A stretch of 5,939 nucleotides of DNA from Desulfobacteraceae bacterium (GTDB lineage: Bacteria > Desulfobacterota > Syntrophobacteria > BM002). The stretch spans positions 1-5,939 of the forward strand of contig PPDG01000490.1 of the NCBI GenBank assembly GCA_002899795.1, in the 5' to 3' direction. A program made the position numbers and the translations under genes. The notes beneath the pieces were generated by a model. It made no database searches. It saw only the letters and a list, made by a program, of their open reading frames with translations, and was not told the origin of the DNA. This document shows positions 1-5,888 of the stretch, piece by piece. Numbering within the stretch: position 1 is the first letter of the stretch; the number at the start of each line of letters is the position of its first letter.

Positions 1-16
1 GGAGAAGGGTGTGCCA

Positions 17-93
17 CCGGGCAACCGCAGGGGATTGGATCCGAGGCGTACTTGAACAGTACGTCGCAGGGTCCGATACCCGAGGACGCCCGG
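17..93. other. Long imperfect hairpin in the leader of the transporter gene
   Basis: Reading the pairs outward from a 5-nt loop (53-57, TGAAC): 45-52 pairs with 58-65 (8 bp, one G-T), 34-42 with 69-77 apart from a small GA/GCA internal loop, 30-32 with 79-81, CC 25-26 with GG 84-85, and CCGGGC 17-22 with GCCCGG 88-93. That is about 28 bp in 77 nt. GGACA (96-100) can also pair with TGTCC (136-140), making a second, weaker stem just before the start codon. The sequence 1-163 stays open in frame 1 (stop TAA 157-159) and in frame 3 (stop TGA 165-167, overlapping the transporter ATG as ATGA), so the C-terminus of an upstream gene is possible. Neither peptide is recognisable. The function is unknown: structured leader RNA, palindromic repeat, or structure inside a coding end. 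The pairing is seen directly; any role is inference. Confidence 0.55.
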
Positions 94-163
94 AAGGACA
101 GTCATATCCACGGGCGCAGCAACCAATGCGTGAAATGTCCGGGCTGGGCGAAGGGCTAAGAGA

Positions 164-1489
164 ATGAAGCGGCAGAGTCCCCTCAAGGCCATGTTCGACA
201 TCAGGAAGTCCGAGCTGCCCCTCGCCCTTTTGATGTTCAGCTATTTTTTCCTGGTCATCACCAGTTTTTGGATTCTCAAGCCCATTAAGAAGTCGCTTTT
301 CATCGAGTTCTACGATAAAGGCGGCTTCGACCTCTTTGCCTGGCACATGAGCGGCCCCCAGGCAGAACTGCTCGCCAAAGTGCTCAACATGGTGGTGGCC
401 TTTGTGGCGGTGGTTGTGTTCACCTGGCTGGCCCGTCGTTTCCGGCGGCAGCAGCTTACCTTCATCTTCACCGGCTTTTTCCTGGCCAGCTACGTTGCCT
501 ACAGCTTTATAATAGAAAAGCCCCAGAGCATTACGGTCTGGACCTTTTATCTCTTCGGGGATCTTTTTTCCACCCTGATGGTGGCCACCTTTTTCGCCTT
601 TCTCAACGACAGCGTGACCCCTGACGCTGCCAAACGCCTCTACGGTCTGGTGGGGTTGGGAGGAGTCGTTGGCGGAGTCTTCGGTACTTCAACCGTCAGG
701 GTACTGATCGCCAGAATCAATACGGTGGACTGGCTCTGGATCGCCTTTGGTCTGGGCCTCGTGATCCTTGCTGTGGCAATGGGAGCTGGTCGCTTGGTGG
801 ATCGAAACCCGCCCCCTGAGCCCGAGCCTGAAATCTCCGAGCCGGAACCGCAAAGAGAGTCCAATCCAGCCATAGAGGGGGCACGGTTGGTATTCAGCTC
901 ACCATATCTGCTGTCCATCGTGGCTATTGTGGGTCTTTATGAGATAGTCTCCACGGTGATGGATTTTCAATTTACCAGTACTATCGCCCACTACCTGAAC
1001 GGTCCTGCCATCGGAGAGCAATTCGCCACGGTCTTTGCCATTACCAACGTCGTCTCTATGCTGGTGCAGCTCTTGCTGACCAGCTTCGTCATGTCCCGAC
1101 TCGGCGTGGGGGTGGCGCTTCTGTTTCTGCCTATTGCTGTGCTCGCCGGATCAATGGGTTTTACGGTCCTTCCCATCCTTTGGGTGGGCAGCTCCCTGAA
1201 CACGGTGGACAACGCCTTCAGCTACTCCATCAATCAGTCAGCCAAGGAGTCCCTGTACGTCCCAACCACCAAGGACGAGAAGTACAAAGCCAAGGCTTTC
1301 ATCGACATGTTCGTGCAGCGCTTTGCCAAAGCGGTGGCAGTGGGAGTAAGCCTCGGGATCACCTCCGTGTTTAAAGACTTTTCCAGCATCCGCTGGCTCT
1401 CAGGTTTCACCATTCCCATTATCATCATCTGGATCTTCGCGGTGCGCTATGCGGGCAGAAAGTTTAAAGAAATGACGGAAGGGGAGTGA
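164..1489 (+). CDS. Npt1/Npt2-family (ATP/ADP translocase-like) membrane transporter
   Basis: This 441-residue, very hydrophobic protein looks like an MFS-fold carrier of the NTP/NDP-exchange (Npt1/Npt2) family, known for nucleotide transport in plastids and intracellular bacteria. Homologues in free-living bacteria are mostly uncharacterised, so the substrate is open. About six membrane helices lie in residues 19-207, roughly 19-37, 72-89, 99-116, 123-146, 160-183 and 189-207. A hydrophilic Pro/Glu-rich linker (215-230) follows, then about five to six helices in 248-428. The segment at 359-386 (SAKESLYVP, then EKYKAKAFIDMF and QR) resembles a conserved stretch I associate with this family. 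The N-terminus is basic (MKRQSPLK), consistent with a cytoplasmic start. The ATG at 164 is preceded by AAGGG (151-155), a modest ribosome site, and overlaps a possible upstream stop (ATGA). Third codon positions are GC-rich, unlike the mutase gene. Family call is fairly secure; nucleotide transport itself is not. Confidence 0.8.
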   Translation: MKRQSPLKAMFDIRKSELPLALLMFSYFFLVITSFWILKPIKKSLFIEFYDKGGFDLFAWHMSGPQAELLAKVLNMVVAFVAVVVFTWLARRFRRQQLTFIFTGFFLASYVAYSFIIEKPQSITVWTFYLFGDLFSTLMVATFFAFLNDSVTPDAAKRLYGLVGLGGVVGGVFGTSTVRVLIARINTVDWLWIAFGLGLVILAVAMGAGRLVDRNPPPEPEPEISEPEPQRESNPAIEGARLVFSSPYLLSIVAIVGLYEIVSTVMDFQFTSTIAHYLNGPAIGEQFATVFAITNVVSMLVQLLLTSFVMSRLGVGVALLFLPIAVLAGSMGFTVLPILWVGSSLNTVDNAFSYSINQSAKESLYVPTTKDEKYKAKAFIDMFVQRFAKAVAVGVSLGITSVFKDFSSIRWLSGFTIPIIIIWIFAVRYAGRKFKEMTEGE

Positions 1490-1490
1490 C

Positions 1491-1525
1491 GATTTCGGAT
1501 TTCGGATTGCGAATTTCGGAATTTG
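1491..1525 (-). repeat. Heptamer tandem repeat, inverted orientation (CGAAATC type)
   Basis: Five 7-nt units follow the transporter stop codon after one base: GATTTCG, GATTTCG, GATTGCG, AATTTCG and GAATTTG. Read on the minus strand this is the same family as the AATCCGC/AATCCGA units elsewhere in the window. No reading frame or hairpin explains it. Confidence 0.8.
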
Positions 1526-1545
1526 AGATGTTGGTCCTTCGGACT

Positions 1546-1564
1546 CCCCACCCTACGGGCGGGG
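1546..1564 (+). terminator. Possible terminator hairpin after the transporter gene
   Basis: CCCC-A-CCC (1546-1553) can pair with GGG-C-GGGG (1557-1564), giving 7 GC pairs with one A/C mismatch and a TAC loop. The DNA downstream has only a short T run, so a classical intrinsic terminator is not certain. It could equally be a small GC-rich palindromic repeat. Confidence 0.35.
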
Positions 1565-1604
1565 CCCCGGTTTCGATTCTCGATAACGATTTGCCGTTTA
1601 CTGC

Positions 1605-1639
1605 TGACACCTGACACCTGACACCTAACTCCTGACTAC
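1605..1639 (+). repeat. Second heptamer family, TGACACC type
   Basis: Three perfect TGACACC units (1605-1625) are followed by two degenerate ones, TAACTCC and TGACTAC. The period is again exactly 7 nt but the sequence differs from the AATCCGC family. Related units occur at 3413-3426 on the other strand and near 5718. Confidence 0.8.
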
Positions 1640-1649
1640 TGGATTCTTT

Positions 1650-1680
1650 GATTTCTGATTGAAGATTGTAGATTGTAATC
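1650..1680 (-). repeat. Heptamer repeat upstream of the phosphatase gene (inverted orientation)
   Basis: Units are GATTTCT, GATTGAA, GATTGTA, GATTGTA and a partial ATC. AGATTGTAGATTG (1663-1675) is a perfect inverted copy of CAATCTACAATCT at 2626-2638, so this block and the one after the phosphatase gene form inverted repeats around that gene. Confidence 0.75.
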
Positions 1681-1700
1681 CGTGAACTCTCGAGAGGTGA

Positions 1701-2606
1701 ATGTTGAATATCTTAAATCCGCAATCCGCAATCCGCAATCCGAGATCCGCAATCCGAGATCCAAAATCCCTATCCGTCCTCGTCGTCGCGTGCCTTCTCA
1801 TCCTCTTGGGCTGTGCCACTGCGCCACCACAGCATCCCAGCCGTATTGAACTTGCGGGCACCCGCAACCTTCGAGATCTCGGTGGCTACAGCACCATCGA
1901 CGGCAGACAGATCAAGAAGGGGTTGCTCTACCGCTCAGATCACCTGAAGAGGGTGAGTAGGCGAAATGCTGAAGCGGTCGTCGCCCTCGGGGTGAAGAGA
2001 GTTTACGATCTGCGCACTGGAAAGGAACACGAGAGAGATCCTTCCCGGCTAGCAGAAATCACCTCGCTGGAGGTGGTTAGTCTCCCTATTGACTGCGACC
2101 TCATTGACCCTTATGCAGTGGCCCGCCGGATTCTGGGGGGTGATGTGGAAGAGGGCGATTTCCAACAATTAATGATCGAATGCTACCGGGGTTATGCTTT
2201 GAACTTCACTTCCGAGTGGTCCTCCCTTTTACGGGATATGGCTGAGCCCGGAGGTCTGCCCGCCCTCATTCACTGCACCTATGGTAGGGACCGGACGGGA
2301 GTTTCGGTGGCCATAGTCCTCCGTTCTCTCGGTGTACCTCAGGAGACGGTTCTCGAGGACTACCTGTTGAGCAACACATTCTGGGAGAGTGAAGCCAGCC
2401 GACTGTCATGTTTTGCCAGCTGCGCCTCTTTTTTTCAAACCCCGCGCAGCGAAGTACGCGCCTTGATGGAAGTGCGGCCGGAATACCTGGAAGCTGCCTT
2501 TGCGGCCATAGACGAAAAATACGGCTCCTTTGAGGGGTATCTTCAGGAGGGGCTTGGGATAGATGAGGCCACGCTTGAACGCTTGCGCTCAACATTACTT
2601 GAATAA
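1701..2606 (+). CDS. Lipoprotein with tyrosine-phosphatase domain (Y_phosphatase3-like)
   Basis: This 301-residue protein is probably an exported, lipid-anchored protein tyrosine (or dual-specificity/lipid) phosphatase. The active-site loop is HCTYGRDRTG (191-200), the HCx2GxDRTG form typical of the bacterial MptpB-like phosphatase family, with nucleophile C192 and phosphate-binding R198. The upstream signatures GTRNLRDLGGY (53-63) and YDLRTGKEHERDP (102-114) also fit that family. Residues 24-37 are hydrophobic and end in LLGC, a lipobox, so C38 would be the lipidated first residue of the mature protein. The signal peptide is unusually long (37 residues) because residues 6-23 are encoded by a heptamer repeat. 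ATG 1701 follows AGAGG (1693-1697) by only 3 nt; TTG 1704 would be better spaced and changes only one residue. There is no later start before the hydrophobic core. The substrate is unknown. The gene converges on the channel gene. Confidence 0.85.
   Translation: MLNILNPQSAIRNPRSAIRDPKSLSVLVVACLLILLGCATAPPQHPSRIELAGTRNLRDLGGYSTIDGRQIKKGLLYRSDHLKRVSRRNAEAVVALGVKRVYDLRTGKEHERDPSRLAEITSLEVVSLPIDCDLIDPYAVARRILGGDVEEGDFQQLMIECYRGYALNFTSEWSSLLRDMAEPGGLPALIHCTYGRDRTGVSVAIVLRSLGVPQETVLEDYLLSNTFWESEASRLSCFASCASFFQTPRSEVRALMEVRPEYLEAAFAAIDEKYGSFEGYLQEGLGIDEATLERLRSTLLE
1716..1771 (+). repeat. Eight-unit AATCCGC heptamer array inside the phosphatase coding region
   Basis: Units are AATCCGC three times, then AATCCGA, GATCCGC, AATCCGA, GATCCAA and AATCCCT. 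Because 7 is not a multiple of 3, three units give a 21-nt period and a heptapeptide repeat: NPQSAIR, NPRSAIR, DPKS. No stop arises in this frame. The encoded arginines and lysine form the positively charged n-region of the lipoprotein signal peptide. Confidence 0.85.
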
Positions 2607-2612
2607 GTCTAA

Positions 2613-2654
2613 AATCCGCAATCTTCAATCTACAATCTCAAATCTTCAATCATT
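2613..2654 (+). repeat. Heptamer array filling the convergent gap between phosphatase and channel genes
   Basis: Six 7-nt units run AATCCGC, AATCTTC, AATCTAC, AATCTCA, AATCTTC and AATCATT. The last unit contains TCA (2650-2652), the complement of the channel gene's TGA stop, so the repeat reaches into the end of that gene. There is no terminator-like hairpin in the gap. Confidence 0.8.
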
Positions 2655-3363
2655 CCCCTTCTTCATCGTCCTGCCGCGATTTCTTTAACATTGATTGTGA
2701 AACATGGACGCCCACCAGCCAGGCAACCTGGACTACCAGGTAGAGTTGGCCGATCACTGCCTCGAGAACGCATAAAGATCTTGCCAGTCTCGTCACGGGG
2801 GTAATGTCACCGTAGCCCAAGGTGGTTATGGTGACAAAGCTGTAGTAGAGAAAGCTCTGGGTGGCCCCTATGTCCTGACCTTCTGGGATACTAAATGAGC
2901 CGGGGTGCAGTATCTCCACAACAACAAAAATGAATGTCCACATCAGTGCCATGAACAAATAGACTACGGCCGCACCGACTATAAGATCTCTGGTGACCTC
3001 TTTGTGGCTGTATATAAAGATCAGCATCTGAATTACTGCAAAAAGAAAGAAAGCTGCTCCACAGAGGCTACCCACCACCAGCAGAGCTTTATGCTGGAAA
3101 AAATATTTGCTCCATATTGACCCGAGCATGGGCAGCGCAAGCAGGACGGCAATAACGATGTGACGTTTTTTTTGGCTGACCGCATAAATGGCGGATACAA
3201 AAATAGCAGACCATAGAATGTCTATGAGGATTTTTAGTCCGACAAACTCTTCAAAGAGAGGGCCGACGATAAGCATAGCAATGATAAAGATGAGAAGACT
3301 CAGGAATCTTTCCTTAAAGCAGACCTGGCTAAAAGTAAGACACGTTTTTTCGTCTCCGTCCAT
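2650..3363 (-). CDS. Potassium-channel-like membrane protein (Ion_trans_2 pore)
   Basis: This 237-residue protein is most likely a K+-selective channel subunit of the inner membrane, acting as a tetramer. The selectivity filter is plain: TTLGYGD (180-186) followed by ITPV, preceded by a pore helix (about 167-179) and followed by a final hydrophobic helix (about 195-220). Further hydrophobic segments lie near 21-35, 43-62, 68-84, 94-117 and 127-150, giving about six helices in total. No arginine-repeat S4 voltage sensor is visible, and no RCK/TrkA-N or cyclic-nucleotide domain follows; the protein ends in a short charged tail (KKSRQDDEEGE). Gating is therefore unknown. The ATG at 3363 has GAGGT (3368-3372 on the complement) as a good ribosome site 4 nt away. 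It lies downstream of the mutase gene on the same strand, but a 164-nt gap with hairpins argues against tight coupling. Ion selectivity is inferred from the filter only. Confidence 0.85.
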   Translation of the reverse strand: MDGDEKTCLTFSQVCFKERFLSLLIFIIAMLIVGPLFEEFVGLKILIDILWSAIFVSAIYAVSQKKRHIVIAVLLALPMLGSIWSKYFFQHKALLVVGSLCGAAFFLFAVIQMLIFIYSHKEVTRDLIVGAAVVYLFMALMWTFIFVVVEILHPGSFSIPEGQDIGATQSFLYYSFVTITTLGYGDITPVTRLARSLCVLEAVIGQLYLVVQVAWLVGVHVSQSMLKKSRQDDEEGE

Positions 3364-3396
3364 ATTTACCTCACTCTTTAAGGCTCACCACTACAT

Positions 3397-3426
3397 CTTG
3401 GTAAACCAAGTCGGGGTCAGAGGTCA
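3397..3426 (-). repeat. Small hairpin plus TGACCTC/TGACCCC heptamers upstream of the channel gene
   Basis: CTTGG (3397-3401) pairs with CCAAG (3406-3410) across a TAAA loop. Directly next to it the minus strand reads TGACCTC then TGACCCC (3413-3426), two adjacent 7-nt units related to the TGACACC family. This is in the channel gene's upstream region, so an operator role is possible, but a dispersed repeat is just as likely. Confidence 0.45.
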
Positions 3427-3456
3427 AGTGTTTTGCCAGTGAGAATGCCAAAGTAG

Positions 3457-3505
3457 GGGCGGGTCCCCGCCCGCCATGCGAGTCCGCCTAAGGAGGACGA
3501 TGGCG
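3457..3505 (-). terminator. GC-rich hairpin pair between mutase and channel genes
   Basis: GGGCGG (3457-3462) pairs with CCGCCC (3467-3472) over a 4-nt loop. A longer imperfect stem uses CGCCAT (3472-3477) with ATGGCG (3500-3505), GTCC (3482-3485) with GGAC (3495-3498), and CCT with AGG inside. The two stems touch at 3472. On the minus strand they lie just after the mutase stop, where a terminator or mRNA 3'-end stabiliser would be expected. No U-tract follows, so an intergenic palindromic repeat is the main alternative. Confidence 0.4.
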
Positions 3506-3514
3506 AGCGGGAGC

Positions 3515-3528
3515 AATCCGCAATCTTT
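3515..3528 (+). repeat. Two heptamer units at the 3' end of the mutase gene
   Basis: AATCCGC and AATCTTT are two units of the AATCCGC family. The last base overlaps the complement of the mutase TAA stop (3528-3530), a placement like that at the channel gene's stop. Confidence 0.6.
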
Positions 3529-5654
3529 TATCGCCCTATACCTAAATATTCATTTATGCTTTTCTTGTATTCTTCCTTAAATGCATCATTTACTTTTTCA
3601 ATTGGGTCGGCGCCAAGGAATGCTAGCAGGTTATAGAGCTCTTTTTTTCTGGTTTTTTGATCTTGAATGTTTTTTAAATGAACGATTTCTTCTTCTATTT
3701 CAAAGTATCTGAGCTTGTCGTTGAGCGGTAACTGCCAGAACAACAAAAATCCTCTTTCAGGAAAATCAACGCCTAATAATCTATAGCAATAGAGCATGAA
3801 CGCCCTTTCCAGTCTCTTTCTAATCTCGACGATTTTCTGCTTTTCAGCATCAATATTCTCCAGATCGAAGGGTTCACCATACACTTCAAAGTACATTTTT
3901 ATTTTTGGTTCAGTTCCTGATGGGCGAACAGTTACTTTGATGGTTTTTGTGTCTGCCAGTTTGTCAATCTTGAATATCAGAACATTTCTCGAAGCCGTGT
4001 CGGTAATGGACAGATGGGGCTGAGGCTCGCCTTCCCATTGATCAATTCTATTGGCAACAACAAATTCACCAAAAGATTCAACAGGATTATCCCGGAGATG
4101 GGTCATGATATCCGCAATCTGTTCCATGCCCTTGGCACCCAGTAGCCTGATCTCAGTCAAGTGGTTATGGCAAAAGCCGTATTTGCAATAGATCTCATCG
4201 AGATAGTCAATTAATGTTTTGCCATCTTTTTTCAATTCAGCAGCCAGTTCAGCTATCCAGACAGCAGCACCAGCCGCATCTTTATCTCGACAGTAATCGC
4301 CGGTAAGAATACCGTGACTCTCTTCAGCACCGATAATGAAGTCCTGAATTCTATTATCGTTCTCAAGCTTGTTCATTTCATCGCCAATGTATTTGAAACC
4401 AACCAATAGATCGCCGATGCAGTGAATGTTATTTTCTTGCGCGATTCCTTCTATCAACGAGGTCGTTACGCCTGTTTTTATGACCACACTGTTTGGGTCC
4501 AAGGTTCCTTTGGCTTTGTACTTGGAGATAACGTAATTCGTTAACACTATTCCAATTTCATTGCCGTTGACAAACTCATATGAATTCTTATGCCAGGCCA
4601 TAACGCCAATTCTGTCTGCGTCAGGATCAGAACTAATAATGAGGTCAGCATTGATTTCTTCAGCAAAAGGGATAGAAGTTTCAAATGATTCAACCACTTC
4701 CGGATTTGGTATGTTGAAGGTGACATGTTCGAAATTTCCACTTGGGTTGGACGTTCGCCTATCAAGGGTGACATTAAATCCCAGCTTTTGTAATGCCGGA
4801 TAGATGGAACTCAAGCCGGTGCCGTGGAGAGGCGCGTACGATATATTTACGCCCCTTTCTTCGGAGAGAGAAATGTTACAGACAGCTTCCAGAAAGGGGG
4901 TATCAACTTCTTCATCGACGTAGGCAATCAGCCTATTTTTTTTGGCTTCGCCGAAATTCATACTCTTTATTTCTTTGACATTGTTGGTCACTTCATCAAC
5001 TAGAATCTGATCGTCTGGTGGTATTAACTGGCCGCCATGTTGGTCGTACACTTTCTTGCCGTTATCAGTCGGCAGGTTATGGCTGGCGCTGAACATGTCT
5101 CCCGAGACAGCATTCAGGTGACGTATGGCGAAGGAAAGCTCCGGCGTGCTCCTGGCCCCATCAAAGATATAAACCTTTATGGAGTTGGCTGCATACACTG
5201 CCGCTGCCGCTTCTGCCAATTGAGGACCGTCCAGATTCATGATTGGATTGGCAAGGCTGTCGTCGTACACTCCTTTCTGAGTGTATTTCCTTACGTCATA
5301 GCTGAGCACCACCCCTCTTTCTTGCGCCTCTTTTCCATGCTGGTTGATGAGATACTGGGCATGTCCTTGGGCAGAGGCTTGTATGGTCCAGGGATTTATC
5401 CTGTTCGGCCCAATACCAACCAACCCCCTCCTGCCGCCGGTTCCAAAGGGAATTACCTGATAAAAAGAGTCCAGTAAGAATTCCCATTTTTCCGATTCAA
5501 TCAAATACTTTATTTGAATGACGTAATCACGAAAGATATCGTCCGTTAGCCAGATCTCGAGCCATTTCAGAGCTTCGATTTGATGTTTAACCAAAACGTC
5601 CAATGTTTCGAAACCGGCTCTTGCCTTTTCGATGAGTGCAGCTGTTTCGCTCAT
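3528..5654 (-). CDS. Phosphoglucomutase, PGM2/PgcA type, with C-terminal extension
   Basis: This 708-residue enzyme of the alpha-D-phosphohexomutase superfamily should interconvert glucose-1-phosphate and glucose-6-phosphate in the cytoplasm, feeding glycogen, UDP-glucose and cell-envelope sugar pathways. The order of motifs is standard: FGTGGRRG (70-77), catalytic phosphoserine loop SASHN (189-193, S191), Mg2+ site DPDADR (343-348), GFKYIG (419-424), sugar-binding GAEESHG (442-448) followed by GDYCRDKDA (452-460), and phosphate-binding RPSGTEP (577-583). The helical N-terminus (about 25-66) and the EESHG/RDKDA segment point to the PGM2/PgcA branch rather than to bacterial phosphomannomutases; phosphopentomutase activity is an alternative. 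Two oddities: L194 stands where SHNP enzymes have proline, and about 115 residues (593-708) of mainly helical, charged sequence follow the last domain. ATG 5654 has GAGG (5663-5666) at an 8-nt spacing. Base composition is visibly more AT-rich than in the plus-strand genes. Confidence 0.9.
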   Translation of the reverse strand: MSETAALIEKARAGFETLDVLVKHQIEALKWLEIWLTDDIFRDYVIQIKYLIESEKWEFLLDSFYQVIPFGTGGRRGLVGIGPNRINPWTIQASAQGHAQYLINQHGKEAQERGVVLSYDVRKYTQKGVYDDSLANPIMNLDGPQLAEAAAAVYAANSIKVYIFDGARSTPELSFAIRHLNAVSGDMFSASHNLPTDNGKKVYDQHGGQLIPPDDQILVDEVTNNVKEIKSMNFGEAKKNRLIAYVDEEVDTPFLEAVCNISLSEERGVNISYAPLHGTGLSSIYPALQKLGFNVTLDRRTSNPSGNFEHVTFNIPNPEVVESFETSIPFAEEINADLIISSDPDADRIGVMAWHKNSYEFVNGNEIGIVLTNYVISKYKAKGTLDPNSVVIKTGVTTSLIEGIAQENNIHCIGDLLVGFKYIGDEMNKLENDNRIQDFIIGAEESHGILTGDYCRDKDAAGAAVWIAELAAELKKDGKTLIDYLDEIYCKYGFCHNHLTEIRLLGAKGMEQIADIMTHLRDNPVESFGEFVVANRIDQWEGEPQPHLSITDTASRNVLIFKIDKLADTKTIKVTVRPSGTEPKIKMYFEVYGEPFDLENIDAEKQKIVEIRKRLERAFMLYCYRLLGVDFPERGFLLFWQLPLNDKLRYFEIEEEIVHLKNIQDQKTRKKELYNLLAFLGADPIEKVNDAFKEEYKKSINEYLGIGR

Positions 5655-5699
5655 TCTCTGGACCTCATGCTTCTGTTAGGAACCCGACCGCCATTTCTC

Positions 5700-5794
5700 A
5701 ACCCGCAATCTTCCCACTGACCTCTACCTATTACAACAAATGACAGCGAAGCGTAGTGACCTAATGACGCCGCAGGCATATGACTAATGTCCTA
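5700..5794 (+). repeat. Degenerate heptamer and TGAC-rich repeats upstream of the mutase gene
   Basis: AACCCGC and AATCTTC (5700-5713) belong to the AATCCGC family. TGACCTC (5718-5724), TGACCTA (5757-5763) and TGACTAA followed by TGTCCTA (5781-5794) resemble the TGACACC family. The stretch is low in coding potential on both strands and would lie in the mutase mRNA leader if the promoter below is real. Confidence 0.5.
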
Positions 5795-5809
5795 CCCCAT
5801 GCTTTCACA

Positions 5810-5830
5810 AATCCGCAATCCGAAATCTGC
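5810..5830 (+). repeat. Three AATCCGC heptamer units
   Basis: AATCCGC, AATCCGA and AATCTGC follow in exact 7-nt register. Apart from these repeats and the possible promoter, I see nothing in 5655-5939. Confidence 0.75.
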
Positions 5831-5859
5831 GTCCTGCCTCCCGGTCAACCAAGGAGCCA

Positions 5860-5888
5860 ATTACAAAAGTCTTTTACATTTACGGCAA
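5860..5888 (-). promoter_or_regulatory. Possible sigma-70-type promoter for the mutase gene
   Basis: On the minus strand TTGCCG (5883-5888; 4 of 6 to TTGACA) is followed after exactly 17 nt by TGTAAT (5860-5865; 5 of 6 to TATAAT). Transcription would start near 5853 and leave a leader of about 200 nt that carries the repeats. This is a match by eye only, in an AT-rich stretch where chance matches are common. Confidence 0.3.

Noticed and set aside
17..93. Integron attC site
   Set aside because: The stem is long enough, but the terminal GTTRRRY/RYYYAAC core sites are missing and there is no integrase.
9..144. Group II intron 5' end (GTGTG at 9-13 followed by strong stems)
   Set aside because: No domain V-like sequence and no reverse transcriptase or intron 3' end are present; the transporter start follows at once.
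640..918. 92-residue minus-strand reading frame inside the transporter
   Set aside because: It lies antisense to a well-supported gene, and its peptide is Ser/Pro/Arg-rich low complexity, as expected from the complement of GC-rich coding DNA.
1716..1771. CRISPR-like repetition
   Set aside because: Units are 7 nt with no spacers and no cas genes nearby; this is a simple tandem repeat.
2266..2628. 120-residue minus-strand reading frame across the phosphatase end
   Set aside because: It is antisense to the phosphatase active-site region, and its start lies in the heptamer repeat.
3397..3505. Remnant of a REP/RAYT-type mobile element
   Set aside because: Hairpins and the GGGGTCAGAGGTCA stretch are suggestive, but there is no transposase fragment and only one copy in the window.
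5037..5477. 146-residue plus-strand reading frame inside the mutase
   Set aside because: It is antisense to the conserved catalytic part of the mutase, and its peptide shows no domain or good ribosome site.
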